From Siphonodentalium dalli (lineage: Eukaryota; Mollusca; Scaphopoda; Gadilida; Siphonodentaliidae), in assembly GCA_032622095.1 (NCBI GenBank), contig CP136066.1, positions 91,471,319-91,535,318 on the forward strand: a DNA stretch of 64,000 nucleotides, written 5' to 3'. Made by a program: the position numbers and the translations under genes. Numbering within the stretch: the first letter of the stretch is position 1; each line of letters begins with the position of its first letter. This document shows, piece by piece, positions 1 to 11,914 of the stretch. A model generated the notes under the pieces. It had not been told where the DNA came from. It made no database searches and saw nothing but the letters and a program-made list of their open reading frames with translations.

Positions 1-360
1 CACAAGTTATTCAACTGAGAGTATTGCTCCTCTCCCAATTAGTATAGAGAGGGTTAACCAGCAGTGATGACCCAAATGAGCTCCAGTACAACCTCAATGA
101 GCCCCATAAACAAGCAATGCCATAATGTACAGTAATTCTCACCGAGAGCTTTCCGATGAATGGCAACAAGCCATATTTCCGACTAAATCCTTAAAAAATA
201 ACTCATAATTCTGCTGTGGTAAAGGAGTCAATTATTTAGGGAATTACTGTAGTATAGAGGGTTAACCAGGGGTGGTGACCTGAATGAGCCCCAGTTCAAC
301 CTTAATGAGCCCCATAAACAAGTGTAGCCCTAATGTAATGATCCCCTAGAAACTAGTTTA
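1..360. repeat. Direct duplication flanking a partial foldback MITE
   Basis: A block of about 95 bases (starting near 'agggttaacc', containing 'atgagcccc' and 'cataaacaag') occurs at about 41-133 and again, diverged, at about 252-345. Between them, at about 127-254, lies a truncated copy of the TA-flanked foldback family A (see 22791-23007): the right arm is present and the left arm is mostly missing. No gene is seen here. Confidence 0.6.
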
Positions 361-630
361 AGTTGATCAGTTAGCTCTTGTTACCGGCCAATTTGATCTC
401 TGCGGAGGACAAAAATAATTGAAGCAAAGCAAATATCGATTAAACTTTCCAATATGGATAATTTGGTGTGCCAGGCCTATCATTGCCAGCATGGAATCGT
501 TAGAATTGACGCTTTCCTGTGACATGTAGTCCATATTGTAAGTGTACACCCAGTCATAATGCTAGCATAATTCTCCCATTAAGTATTGATCACACTCTAT
601 TAGAAGATAATCTGTTTTGTTAAAATGGAA
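361..630. other. Non-coding stretch, nothing recognised
   Basis: AT-rich sequence with no convincing ORF, RNA gene or repeat that I recognise. The short reading frames here have no family resemblance. It is upstream of the first recognised neurexin exon and could be intronic or intergenic. Confidence 0.4.
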
Positions 631-639
631 TCTCCTGCC

Positions 640-1172
640 TGAAAGTCTGAGATAGATAGGGACCAGTCTAGTGGAATGAAAGTCTGAGATAGGGACCAGT
701 CAAGAGGAATGAAAGTCTGAGATAGGGACCAGTCTAGAGGAATGAAAGTCTGAGATAGGGACCAGTCTAGAGGAATGAAAGTCTGAGATAGATAGGGACC
801 AGTCTAATGAAAGTCTGAGATAGATAGGGACCAGCCTGGAGGAATGAAAGTCTGAAATAGGGACCAGTCTAGAGGAATGAAAGTCTGAGATAGGGACTAG
901 TCTAGAGGAATGAAATTCTAAGATAGGGACCAGTCCAGAGGAATGAAAGTCTGAGATAGATGGGGACCAGTCTAGAGGAATGAAAGTCTGAGATAGGGAC
1001 CAGTCTAGAGGAATGAAAGTCTGAGATAGGGACCAGTCTAGAGGAATGAAAGTCTGAGATAGGGACTAGTCTAGAGGAATGAAATTCTGAGATGGGGACC
1101 AGTCCAGAGGAATGAAAGTTGAGATAGATGGGGACCAGTCAAGAGGAATGAAAGTCTGAAATGGGGACCAGC
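640..1172. repeat. 33-bp minisatellite, block 1
   Basis: Tandem array with a unit of about 33 bases built on 'gaatgaaagtctgagat' followed by 'agggaccagtctagag'. Some units are 37 bases because 'gata' is doubled ('gatagatagg'). About 16 units are visible with few substitutions. Block 2 continues at 1365-1745 after an unrelated stretch of about 190 bases. Confidence 0.9.
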
Positions 1173-1364
1173 TGTGCAAAGACGGGGGACATATAACCTT
1201 CAGACAATTAAAATGATTTGATCATTTATTTAAAAACAGTTCAATAGAATATCTTTGTGTCGTCGGTATGGCTTCTCCTAGTTTGGTTCGTCTTCCTGTC
1301 ATCTGCGTGCATCGGGGCTTCTAGTATCGTCATTTTCATACTGCATATTGGCATACATCCTAGA

Positions 1365-1745
1365 ATTATGAAAGTCTGAGATAGGAACCAGTCTAGAGTA
1401 ATGAAAGTCTAAGATAGGGACCATCCGATAGGTTTGAAAGTCTGACATGGGACCAGCCTAGAGGTATCAAAAGTCTCAGATAGATAGGGACCAGCCTCGA
1501 GATTTTAAAGTCTGACATGGGACCAGCCTAGAGGTATGAATGACTGAGATAGATGGGGACCAGTCTAGAGGAATGGAAGTCTGAGAAGGGAACCAGTCTA
1601 GAGGAATGAATGTTTGAGATAGATAGGGACCAGCCTAGAGGAATGAAAGTCGGAAACAGGGACCAGCCTAGAGTAATGAAACTTTGACCTGGGAACCAGC
1701 TAAAGGTTTGAAATTATGAGACGCGGACCATGCTAGAGGTTTGAA
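1365..1745. repeat. 33-bp minisatellite, block 2 (diverged)
   Basis: The same unit as 640-1172 but clearly more diverged ('gtctgacatgggaccag', 'gtcggaaacagggaccag'). Units decay toward the right edge, as expected of an older array edge. The 1173-1364 spacer shows no repeat units. Confidence 0.85.
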
Positions 1746-2477
1746 ATAGCCCCGCATGTGTTCAATATGGAATACATTTGGGTTTTAATAGTTTCTGAAA
1801 AGGGCCAATAAAATTTTTAAATAGCCAAAAAAATTGCTGGCCAGTGCCAGTAAACATTACACTTATGGAAAAGATGTTCACACAATAAATTGGACAAATG
1901 GCCTATAAAGTATTGATATTTTGTAAAAATAATCCTACCATAAAAATGACAGCAGTATGATATTGTAGTTAAGAGTACATCTCTATATACGAGGAATAAT
2001 TTCCTCATTACATATCGATTTGAGTTTATCAGAACGTTATTTATTTTGTTAAACCTGTGACGTTATCGGCATTAGTCAATGCTTGATCGCTCAAGTGAAA
2101 TGTATTGCTTCCTGTTCAGAGATATATTTGTGTATGTTTATACGGGGCATGAAATCTGGGGCAGTAGAGAAAACAATTCTGTGAAGGTCATAACACCTCA
2201 TCACCCAGTTTCTTTGAAAAGCGAATGAAAATCCTATATCAGATGTATGTCTCTAGAACTCTCTATTAAAATAAGGTTCTGTATTGAAGGGATTCCCTCC
2301 ATTTCGTTGGAGAGTGGCGCGCGATTTCATTGGTTTATTATGGCATAGCAGATCACGTCAGAGATCAGAGGTCAATGAAGTGTTGACAATCTTCCCAACC
2401 ATTGTCAAACTCGACAATTTTTGGAAAACTGAATACAGCCGATATATACCCATAATTCATTTTACTCATCGCAATAT
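1746..2477. other. Non-coding stretch, nothing recognised
   Basis: AT-rich sequence without a supported gene. It ends at the T-rich tract that marks the 3' end of the minus-strand LINE. Confidence 0.4.
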
Positions 2478-2594
2478 TTTATTTTATTTTATTTTTTTTT
2501 GAATATTTTATTTTTTCATTATATTACACATTTATATTATGTACAGAACAATATCTGATAACAACGATTGCATAAATATATAGACGGGAATGGT

Positions 2595-2611
2595 GGGGGG
2601 GGGGGGGGGGG
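2595..2611. repeat. G17 homopolymer
   Basis: Seventeen consecutive G in the 3' UTR region of the LINE (C17 on the element's sense strand). Confidence 0.95.
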
Positions 2612-2821
2612 TCGACATTCGTACACAACTTACACACTCCTTGCACACACATTGATATATTAATAACATTGTATGCGTACATGTATACACGTATATATAT
2701 ATATATTTATGCCAGTTATATTCTGTCTCAAATTTGTTCATGAACTTTGGACTGGTTTGCCGAATGTCAGATTGTAAACTCGGACTATTTACTATTCAAG
2801 ATGATTATGTTCCCTGCTAAG

Positions 2822-5800
2822 TTAGTTATGTGTGTGCCCTGTTGTTTGTTGCATGGCTTTCATTAGGTCCCCCCACTCGAGTTGGAAATTGTTCAGATCG
2901 TCGGAGTTCAGTGCAATATATCGATACGATTTATATCGTAATTCAAATTCTCGAATGAGTAATTTCAGAGAGAGTTCGTCGGGGTTAAATTTTGTTTTAT
3001 ACAGATAATATTTCAGAATTGATAGTATAAGAAAGTTTAGTTTGTTGTTTTTATTGTGAGCACCAATCCCAAAAAGAATGTTTTTCCGAGAAAGCGAAAT
3101 GCCCAGTTGATAGCGATCTAGCCAGGCCTGAGTGGTATTTAAAAACGTTCTTACAAATGGACAGTCAAAGAAAATATGCGAAATTGATTCGTTTGCGACG
3201 TTGCATCTGAGACATAGACCGTCTGACCGAATTCGCATTATGTTCTAAAGTCTGTTTGTGCCTATAATTCTAGTCAGTATTCGGTATTGAAACCAGCGTA
3301 GTTTTGTGTCGACTAATAGTTTGAAGGGTGATGAACATATATGTTTCCAGTGAAGGGAACATCTTAATTCATTTTCCCATTTCATTTGCGACGATGATTG
3401 TCCTATTTTAGTCGCTTTTATGAATTCGTCGTAAAAATTTCTGCAACCTCGCTCATTCTGAAGTAGTGATACTATATTTTCAGGAATGATTGGATTTTGA
3501 ACCCTGACGATAGTTTGATCGGTCCGTTTTAATAACCTATTAATTTGTCTGTTTAGGCCGTGTAAAGTGATAAAGTTTGTGGTGATATTGTTCTTAGTTC
3601 TAAGAGTTTCGATGGAATGTAGCTTATTGTCTTCGGTGAACATATCATTTATGAATGTTATGCCTTTGTCCTTCCACTCAGCGACGTCTATCATTGAGTC
3701 GTCGATCAACCATTCATCATTGTTCCAAATTGTCTGCGTCATGCCGTATCGAGGCTCTTTACTTTTTATGTCTAGAAAATTACGCCAGGCTACAAAGACG
3801 TCACGCCAGAAAGGATTCCCAAGTGTCGACTCGCATCTTTTTATATATTTTGAACCATATGTCGCAAATAGAGGGTCATTTATTATTTGTTTTGGTGCCA
3901 AATTTCTCCATTGAGTTGTTTTCGTTATGCACCTTCGAATCCATGTTATTTTTAATGTGTCGATGAAATATTTTAGGTGCACCATTCTTAAACCACCGTT
4001 TTCATATTCTTCGCACAGTTGCATTCTTTTTATTCTATCACGTTTTCCATTCCAAATGAATCTGAACAAAATGGTATTCATTTCGTCTATGAACTTTTTA
4101 TCTGGATTTGGCAAAGCTATAAATAAGTGAACAAATTTTGGTATTAGAATAGATTTTATCAAAGTAATTTTACCATGTGGTGTTAAGAGTCTATATTTCC
4201 ATTTATTTATCGATTTCTTTAATTCATCAATCTTCCCCATGTAGTTGAGTTGCAGAGTCTCTGTCGGATTAGTGCAAAATTTTATACCTAACAACGTGAA
4301 AGAATTTGATACCTTAATGTGACAATTTGGGATTGGTGCCAATCCACAGTTCTTTTTTGTCCCCAACCAGACAATTTCACATTTATCAATATTAACTTTC
4401 AAACCAGACATTCTGGCAAACAAGTCCAATACATTAAGAACTTCACGGAAGCTAGTATCGCTCCCATCAAGAATTAGTGTGGTGTCGTCAGCATATTGGT
4501 TAATCTTGTACTCTGCCCTACCGAGTGTTACACCATGAATATTTGTGTTCTGTCTTATGATAGTGGCCAGTACCTCAGCGCAAAGCAAAAATATATACGG
4601 TGAGAGTGGGTCCCCTTGTCTACATCCTCTGGATGGATTAAAATATGAAGATATGCTACCATTTACTTGAACTGCAGATTGTATATTTGTGTAGAATGTT
4701 TTCACCCATCTCTTTAGTTGAGTCACCTAGATTGAATTGCGATAAACATTTGTTAATGAATGACCATTCAACTGTGTCAAATGCTTTTTCAAAGTCAATT
4801 AATAGAAGCATCCCGGGTATGTTATGTCGTTCTGTTTCGTGAATTATGTCATATATCAGTCTTGTGTTATCCCCTATATATCTTCCCGATAGGAATCCCG
4901 TTTGATCTTCATTAATAATTTTTGGAAGAACAGTTTTTAATCTGTTTGCAATGCAAGCTGAAGCCAGTTTATATGTAATATTTAGAGGGATATGGGGCGC
5001 CAGTTTTTAAGATGTTGTCTAGCTTTGTCTTTCTTTGGAATGAGGGTGATGATACCTTGCTTTTGAGTAATTGACATTTCCTGTTTTTTAAAAGCATCAT
5101 TTAACGAGTTTCAGTACATACATTCCGATATCTTTCCAAAAGAATTTGAAAAATTCTACACTGTAACGTCTGGGCCGGGTGATTTTCCGTTTTTTAAATG
5201 TTTTAAGTGTTTTGGTAAGTTCCGTGTATGTTATTACGCCTTCTATGGACGCTGCGTCATTCGATGTTAGCGATCGGTAGGTTATATTTTGTGGGATTTC
5301 GTACTTAACACCATTGTTTTATTTTAGTTGTGTAAAGATCCTCATAAAAAGTTTTGGTAGTTTCCATAATTTTCTCGGGGGTCAGTAACTATGCGGTTCG
5401 ATTGGTCCACTACTTCAGCTAGGGTTTTTTGAAATAATACTGTCGCTTCTCCATGTTTAGGAAATATTTTCGTATGGTTTTCTCTCCATCTTCAATGAAC
5501 TTGGCTTTGGTGCGAATCATTTGTCCGGCAATTTTATCCTTTCTACTAGCGGTTAGTTGTATGTCTATATTAGAAATTTCATTCAATAATTCGCTATTAT
5601 TTGTGTCTTTCGAGTTGTCCAGTATACGTTTCGATCTCCGATTTTCTATCTATTAGAGTGTGATTTTCTTTTCGTTCTGCTTCTTCAAACGCGAAGAATA
5701 TTGAATTGTTTTCCCACGTAAATCTAACAGCAGAGCATCTAAAAATAATGCGTCTGATATTGCGAACATGGGTGGAGATTTATCTGAAAAATCGATGCGA

Positions 5801-6638
5801 GATTTTATATCTACTAACATTTTCCTGTATTGTTTCTCTAACGATAATTTTGGTAATCCAGTCCTGAATAAAAAGAGAATTGTTGAACTTCCAAAAACCG
5901 CGGCCATGCTTTTATATTACTGACGCGAAGGTCGAGTGAGATAATTGAGTGGTCGCTTCTATACCCCGTGAGTATGTCCGGAGTATCGGATGTCAGATTC
6001 AAAAGATCAGATGATATCAAGAAAAAGTCGAGCCGGGCCATTTTTAGTGGTCGGAACGTCGCAATGTAAAATCTTTTCGTTGTGGGGTTATTTAGTCTCC
6101 ATGGGTCAGTCAGTTCCAGACTGCCAGCTAGGGATTTAACTGCGGATTTTGCTTTCGGGTTATTAACGTTAATATATGTTTTGTATCTAGATTTTGTTCC
6201 TGCACAAGATTCCAGTCACCGCATATAATAATCTGTGTATTGCCAATTGTTCGGATCTGTTCGTGAATTTCATCATAAAAGCTCGGGCTGTCCTCGTTTG
6301 GTCCATAAATAGCAGCCAATGTAACGCGCATATCTTCTATCGTAATATCTAATATCAAACAATTGCCATTTTTGTCGCGTTTTGAGTCGTGGATTTTGAA
6401 CTGAAACGTGTTTCTGAAAAGTATGGCCACACCCCTAGATTGGGAATGATAAGATGCGAACCTACAGTCAAATCCCCATTCTGATTTGATAATGTTTTCT
6501 ATTTCATTTGTAAAATGTGTGTCCTTGTAAACAGTAAATAGAACCCCCGATACCTTTAAGGTAATTAAACACATCGCGTCGTTTCTCCACCTGGTGTAAC
6601 CCTCGGCAGTTGGCAGATACAATTTTAACGGACGACAT
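2822..6638 (-). pseudogene. LINE ORF2 (endonuclease-reverse transcriptase), frameshifted
   Basis: ORF2 would cut the target DNA and copy the element RNA. The sense start is the ATG at 6638, followed by SANCRGL and a KRRDVFNYL motif typical of the endonuclease N-terminus. One extra base near 6522-6525 shifts frame just before DTHF. The endonuclease continues at 6622-6128 (AAIYGPNED, CGDWN) and ends at 6041-5838 with GYRSDHSIISLD, the histidine-containing catalytic motif. Pieces of the connecting region follow at 5907-5653 (RGKTIQYSS). The reverse transcriptase shows LLLIDFEKAFDTVEW near 4850-4750, GCRQGDPLSPYIF, QYADDTTLIL (catalytic DD) and SGLKVN in the 4726-3245 frame. A TAG at 3247-3245 interrupts the same frame just before the C-terminal part (3238-2822), which has a CLRCNVANESISHIFFDC zinc knuckle. 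With several frame breaks and a stop it is almost surely not translated whole. Confidence 0.88.
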
Positions 6639-9063
6639 AACTAAGTATTATTTGACGACACCACATCATATAGTCTTTGAATGGATTATAGTACACATAT
6701 AATTTGCTGAAATGAACATATAAGTACATGTATGATATTCTGTTAAGTTGATAAATAGTATATAATGTTCACGATTTAATGCAAAAACAACATTGATGAT
6801 TAGACACACACACATTTCATTCATACTATGGATGGGGGAGGGGTAAAACCAAACAAATGGAATGTCAATACATTCGCTGACCGGTTTTGAAATGTCATCT
6901 TGTCTGACTTTTCCGGCCATGTGACCGCCATTCTGGACGTTTCGGTGTTGGAAAGAAGCGATATAATTGTTACAGCTATGCATTAAGATTTAACTGTAGT
7001 TCTGGAGACAGTATACGTATGTATATGGTTGGTGCAACAATTGATCTAAATGTATATAGTTATCGAGTTATAGAGTATATATGCACGTGGTCGTTCGGTG
7101 TCGGATATATGACAATTTACAACGTGAGTTTAAGATTAGTGAAAAAGACAACTAAATCTACTATGTCACACTCATGTGGTCGGTGTCGTTCATATAGGTG
7201 AGACGATAATAGTGTACCTATATGAGTGCAAATATTAGTGTAACATATAGGAAAGTCGAATAATATGGATGGATTTGTACAAAATAATTTAGTAAACTTT
7301 AGTATACGTTTTCGTATGTCACAAGCATGTGGTCTTTTTTTTCTTTTTTTTGTGTATGCGTGGGTAAAATGTTTAAAATGTCAACATATCATAAATACGA
7401 CTGCTATGTCCCACTCGTGTGGTCAGTGATGTTGCAATATTTGATCGTTTGTGGTCAAATGGTGACAATGGCAGTATAATATAAATACAAATAACCACCA
7501 TGGTATAGAGAGGTAAAAACAAATAATCATTTAAGATGTTATGTCAATTTGTTAAACCAAGCTATCGGAATACACTTAAATTTTATAAAATGGTTACAAA
7601 TGTCAACATATCATCAACACGACTGCTATGTCCCACTCGTGTGGTCGGTGATGTTCATGCAAGTGAATTGATAGATATGTGCATGTGTGTATGTCAAATG
7701 GTGACAACGGCAGCATAAATATAAATACAAATAACAACTGTTATGCCATAAATATATACACATATCATATGCGACTGCTATGTCCCACTCGTGTGGTCGG
7801 TGATGTTCATGCAAGTGACTTGATAGATTTGTACATGTATGTACGTCAAATGGTGACAACGGCAGCATAAATATAAATACAAATAACAACTGCTATGCCA
7901 TAAATATATACACATATCATATGCACGAATTACTGTAACATATATGATCAGAGAAGCGATATATTGTTTATATTAGAACATGATTCAGAATGTCACACGT
8001 GTGTGGTCGTTTGTAGTCAAATGGTTACAAATGACAACAAAGTCAAAACACAGCTAACGACAATATATCAAAGTATAAGAATAGGATTGTACAATTTACA
8101 TGAGGACATGCTTGATGTGGATGTGTCTTTATGGTAAAGGAATGAAAAACGACATGGTATAGAGAGGTACAACTAATAATCATTCAAGACTCCATGTCAA
8201 TTTGTTAGAGTCTAGCTGTCCGGATACACTTACATGGAGTTGCATATCATGGATTAATACCATTATTTGGGCCCGAATATCTATATACAGTTTTTCAGAT
8301 ATGTATATATAAAATGGCATATAGTCATATAGTATTGATCGGCAGCGATGTTAGTGGATAATATAGAGAACCAGGCAAACATATACAAAGTTTTTAAAAT
8401 TAAAAACATATTTGTCTATAACATGCGTGTCGTGCGCGTATCAGACTTACTATATTTTTGAAATCTCTATGAGCAAATAAAAAATCAAACACGGATAAGT
8501 GTGGAGTGTGCAACACTGTTGAAACCAATCCAATATGTTGGTTTACGGAAAGATAATAGAGATCGTAAGGACCATAAAAAGCGTCATCTTTATAATAGAG
8601 TCGATGTGAATAAAAGTCGAACCACAACACAAAAGTGGTATACTGTACTGCTATTAAAAGTGTCGAGGGAATCTCACTCACTTTTACTAATTTACTGGTG
8701 TATAATTGGGTAGGATAGTGTTAACAGACAAAATATATTAGTGAGCATTGTTCGTTATAATTGATTGCCATGGACAATCTGTTTTTGGCGATTGGCGAGC
8801 GACGACCACGGGTCACCGGTATTCTATAATGAAATTCCAGGTCTGCATATATGCGTTTGACCTAGCAGCGGGAATCGAGGCTAAATTAATTGGATATTCG
8901 CTTGTTGTTAGACGCGACAGGCTTTCGTGTACATGAATACAGACAGAATATGTGTGAGAAAAAGTTTGTTGACATGTTCGGTCAATTAACGACTGCTGTA
9001 ATTATTGAGTATCGGGTACTGTTTGTTTCACAATGCACACATATTGCGTATACACTATACACA
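6639..9063. other. Abnormal spacer between LINE ORF1 and ORF2
   Basis: About 2.4 kb without a supported gene between the ORF1 stop and the ORF2 start. It holds a tandem array with a conserved core (7150-8020), a T-rich run near 7334 and AT-rich filler. Tx1/L1-like elements normally have a short intergenic gap, so this is either an insertion into the element, an expanded spacer, or two separate LINE pieces lying side by side. Confidence 0.5.
7150..8020. repeat. About 150-bp tandem repeat with core 'cccactcgtgtggtcgg'
   Basis: The two clearest units begin near 7620 and 7771 and carry 'gactgctatgtcccactc', 'gatgttcatgcaagtga' and 'caaatggtgacaacggcag' in the same order, about 151 bases apart. 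More diverged copies of the core occur near 7161, 7317, 7407 and 7992. Short reading frames in it come from the repeat. Confidence 0.75.
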
Positions 9064-10128
9064 TTAACGTGTTGATTTTTCGTTTTGGCTGGGTTGTTTG
9101 GATCGTACCTGTAATAGGTTCATGTGATATGCTACTATATCGTCAAGATCCGACTCTGTGCGGAAGCGAATTATTTCGCCTGTGAATGCTTTAACGAACA
9201 GTTTTGCGTTCATCAGCCATGAGGATGTTATTCCTGGAGCCTTGTATGCCTTAGTTAATAGGTACTGGTTAAATTTGGTAATGTCCTCAGAAATTAGAAT
9301 CCCAGAGCCTTTGAGTTTGTCTTTATGTGATTTTTTAGCACTTAGCACATCCAATTTTGCCATGCGTGATGTGAATTTAACAATCAAAGATCGCGAACTT
9401 GGTGATTTGTTGGTGGTATCTTTTTGTGTGGAGGAAGACTGTTGTTCAGATTTTCGCTGAGTTTGGCCGACACGGTGTGCAATCGAAATATCAGCAGTTG
9501 TTAGGTGCGTTCCCAGAGTTTTGTTTGTCATTTCCACAACTTTCCGAGCTGCTTCTGCTGTCGTTTCTCTCGAAGATTCGGGTTCGGGTATACCCCTTAT
9601 TCGGATACTGTCTTTCCTGGAGTACTGCTCGAGGTCGTTATGGGCATACCACATATCACGCAAGTTATTTTCTAAATTCGAATTAGATTCCGTTAACACC
9701 TTGTTCTTTAATTCCAAAGTCGTCTTTGCAGTTGCTAATTCTGACACTTTGGTTTCTAGTTGGGAGATCTTTTCACTGAATTTTAGAGCTAGTTTCGCCT
9801 CGATTTCTTGAAATTTTATAACAATTCGTTCATCGTGCGAAGTACACAGTTTGTCGATGTTCTCTTTATTTTCTTTGGTTAGGGTGTCAATTTTACTAAT
9901 TAGTGTTTGTATCTGTGTTTGCACTATCACATGGGCTGACATGGGTGTTGATGCGTTTGGCCCGTTCATTCCGACGAATTTATCAAGAGTCAACTGTTTT
10001 TTTGGTGATCGCTGGATGCTTTCGTCCGACTCGCTAACTGTGGTTTCGTGTTCGGATGTGTGTTCATATTTATCAGAAGTGAATCTCAATTGTCTCTTGG
10101 CCTTTCCCTTCTTTCGCTTAGTTGTCAT
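9064..10128 (-). CDS. LINE ORF1 protein (RNA-binding, coiled coil)
   Basis: An uninterrupted 354-residue frame. The N-terminus is basic (TTKRKKGKAKRQ) and then Ser/Glu-rich. Residues of about 70-165 form a heptad-like, Leu/Glu/Lys-rich coiled coil. The coiled coil is followed by DLEQYSRKDSIRIRGIPE, a signature of ORF1 proteins of L1/Tx1/CR1-type elements that opens an RRM-like RNA-binding domain. After a Ser/Gln-rich insert the strand SRSLIVKFTSR and a C-terminal domain follow. Such proteins trimerise and coat the element RNA. The frame is intact although ORF2 is broken. The ATG at 10128 is the first in frame. Assignment by motif, not by alignment. Confidence 0.85.
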   Translation of the reverse strand: MTTKRKKGKAKRQLRFTSDKYEHTSEHETTVSESDESIQRSPKKQLTLDKFVGMNGPNASTPMSAHVIVQTQIQTLISKIDTLTKENKENIDKLCTSHDERIVIKFQEIEAKLALKFSEKISQLETKVSELATAKTTLELKNKVLTESNSNLENNLRDMWYAHNDLEQYSRKDSIRIRGIPEPESSRETTAEAARKVVEMTNKTLGTHLTTADISIAHRVGQTQRKSEQQSSSTQKDTTNKSPSSRSLIVKFTSRMAKLDVLSAKKSHKDKLKGSGILISEDITKFNQYLLTKAYKAPGITSSWLMNAKLFVKAFTGEIIRFRTESDLDDIVAYHMNLLQVRSKQPSQNEKSTR

Positions 10129-10669
10129 TACGAAGTTCTTAAGTTATATATACCTTGTTTCGTGGTATTAGTCCTTGTTTTAAAAAAAAATCCAAGATGG
10201 CGGTCACACAGCCTGAAACTTATTTACGAATTAGCATCCAAATTCCATCCATATCATACCGAGATGTGGAAATCCAAATGTATTCGAATCCAACTTTACT
10301 GCTTCTGTTGGTTAATACTTGTCATATTTCTTGGTTTTTTGAATTGCTGGTGATATTTGCAATTTTTTACGGAGCAGCTACTCATCGCAATATAGGAGAC
10401 ATCATCTTCACATTTTTTATCAGTCAACGATATTCATGACTGATTATTCTTTCACATCTAGTTTTTTAACTATTTCTAAATACTACGATTCTCACAAACA
10501 TTTACTTCTCCAGGATTGCACTCCATATTTGGAAACGGTTTATTATGTTGGGAATGCCACATCGTCGTAGCAATGAAATATAATGGACACTTCTGTAGAT
10601 GTACATCCGGTATAGTATTTTCGTCGGCTTTTCAAAGAGACTGCTCAGCACTGCCCATCTTAACAGTTC

Positions 10670-10905
10670 TATACTAAATACTAGAGTAGTTCCCTTAAAA
10701 ATGTTCAGATAATAAAACAAACAAATCATTATCTGAAAATTGCCCACCAATTAATAGGAATCCTTCTTCAGTTGTATTAGCTTTTTGTCTGTCTGTCGTC
10801 TGCTTTTTTTTACCTGAGCATCCCTCCAAATGTGTAATAGACCTTTCCAATGTAGACTTTTATAACTGAACGGGAGAATCGGTTTAGTAAGGAAAGTGTT
10901 AAAGG
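10670..10905 (-). mobile_element. Family D (TTAA/CCC) MITE, diverged, inside tandem unit 1
   Basis: Shows the family D order in reverse: 'actaaatact', 'gttcccttaaaaatg', 'ttcagataataa', 'cccaccaatta', 'tgtctgtcgtctgc', then 'ggtttagtaaggaaag'. A second identical copy lies at about 12322-12557 in unit 2. Confidence 0.65.
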
Positions 10906-11577
10906 TACTCAATCTGATCATATGGTCCCCATATCATCAAATACAACAACAACAACATTTCTTCAAAATACGCTTTAGTTATCAGAATCGATTAATTGCA
11001 ACAAAATAATGCTAACCACTGTCAACTTTGGTATTAAATTTCCCACAACATGTTATTTATCAACATTTTGTTCTAGGAAATAGGGGGCCGTATTATCACT
11101 TGAGTACCACAAAATTTGGCCGTATTACCACTTGAATTTAGAGTTATCCATCTTCATCTGCAATTTTGTCCAAGACCGTCCATTTGATGATGTTTTTCTG
11201 GGCCACAAATAATTGCACATCTCGAGAAATAACAAACTTCAAAAATTGATATCTGATCACTCTGAGCTTTGATGGGTGGGTTCCTTTGACTCGAAACAAA
11301 TATTTTTTACCCCCCCCCCCCCCCCCAAGCCAAAGAAATAGTAATTTAGGAGTGTAAATTTGAATAATGCATATTTTGCTTGAAATATCTGACATCTGAA
11401 AACTCACTGATATGTGTTAAATTGATATCTATTAATTCATTTGTAACTGCATTCGACCATTGTTTTAGCAATGGACATAGTAGAACAGGCCTAATGTTGT
11501 GATCTGCTGCTAATTTCTTAGATGTGACCCCCTTCTTCAGTTACTTGATTCCCATTGATTCATTTGTAGAGAGGTCA

Positions 11578-11914
11578 TTAACCCTTTGGCGAGTAGAACG
11601 ACATATATGTCGTCTATCGGTTGAGGAGTAGAACGACATATATGTCATTTCAGGAAGTGTTATTTTATGTAGACATAACTTCAATAAATCATCTGATTTA
11701 TAAATGATTTGTATAGGAGTTATTTTGATTAATATAATGCCCCAAATGTATAAGTGCAATCGATTATGATAGCACACGTTAACAGAAAATGCACATCAAT
11801 TAAAACAAATTATTGGACCCTTTTGACCAGAACTTGTTAATAATTATTGCAATGACGTTAAATTTACTCATGACGTCATTTATATGACGTTACAAATACT
11901 CTCCAAAGGGTTAA
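11578..11914. mobile_element. piggyBac-type MITE pB-5, copy 1
   Basis: TTAA on both sides and termini CCCTTTGGCGAGTA and TACTCTCCAAAGGG (imperfect inverted repeat). CCC ends next to TTAA are the hallmark of the piggyBac superfamily. It contains two ACGACATATATGTCGT-like palindromes. No transposase frame. Confidence 0.82.

Larger units (their letters stand above)
2478..10200 (-). mobile_element. Tx1/L1-like non-LTR retrotransposon, minus strand
   Basis: On the minus strand the order is ORF1 (10128-9064), a spacer, ORF2 with apurinic-type endonuclease, reverse transcriptase and a C-terminal zinc knuckle (6638-2822), a 3' UTR, then an A-rich tail (the T-rich run at about 2478-2500 on +). The two-ORF layout, an ORF1 with coiled coil plus RNA-binding domain, and the CLQ-DTHF and GCRQGDPLSPYIF motifs fit the Tx1/L1 group. 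ORF2 spans about 3.8 kb, the length expected of a complete protein of about 1270 residues, so the copy is not 5' truncated. The 2.4-kb spacer is abnormal for the group. Boundaries are approximate and I could not identify a target-site duplication. Confidence 0.8.

Noticed and set aside
640-1172. CRISPR array
   Set aside because: The repeats are contiguous with no unique spacers, and the DNA is eukaryotic.
3567-4130. Plus-strand ORFs opposite the reverse transcriptase
   Set aside because: Shadow frames of the minus-strand LINE ORF2.
10502-10750. 82-residue ORF repeated identically at 12154-12402
   Set aside because: Identical only because of the tandem duplication. It overlaps a family D MITE remnant and resembles no protein family.
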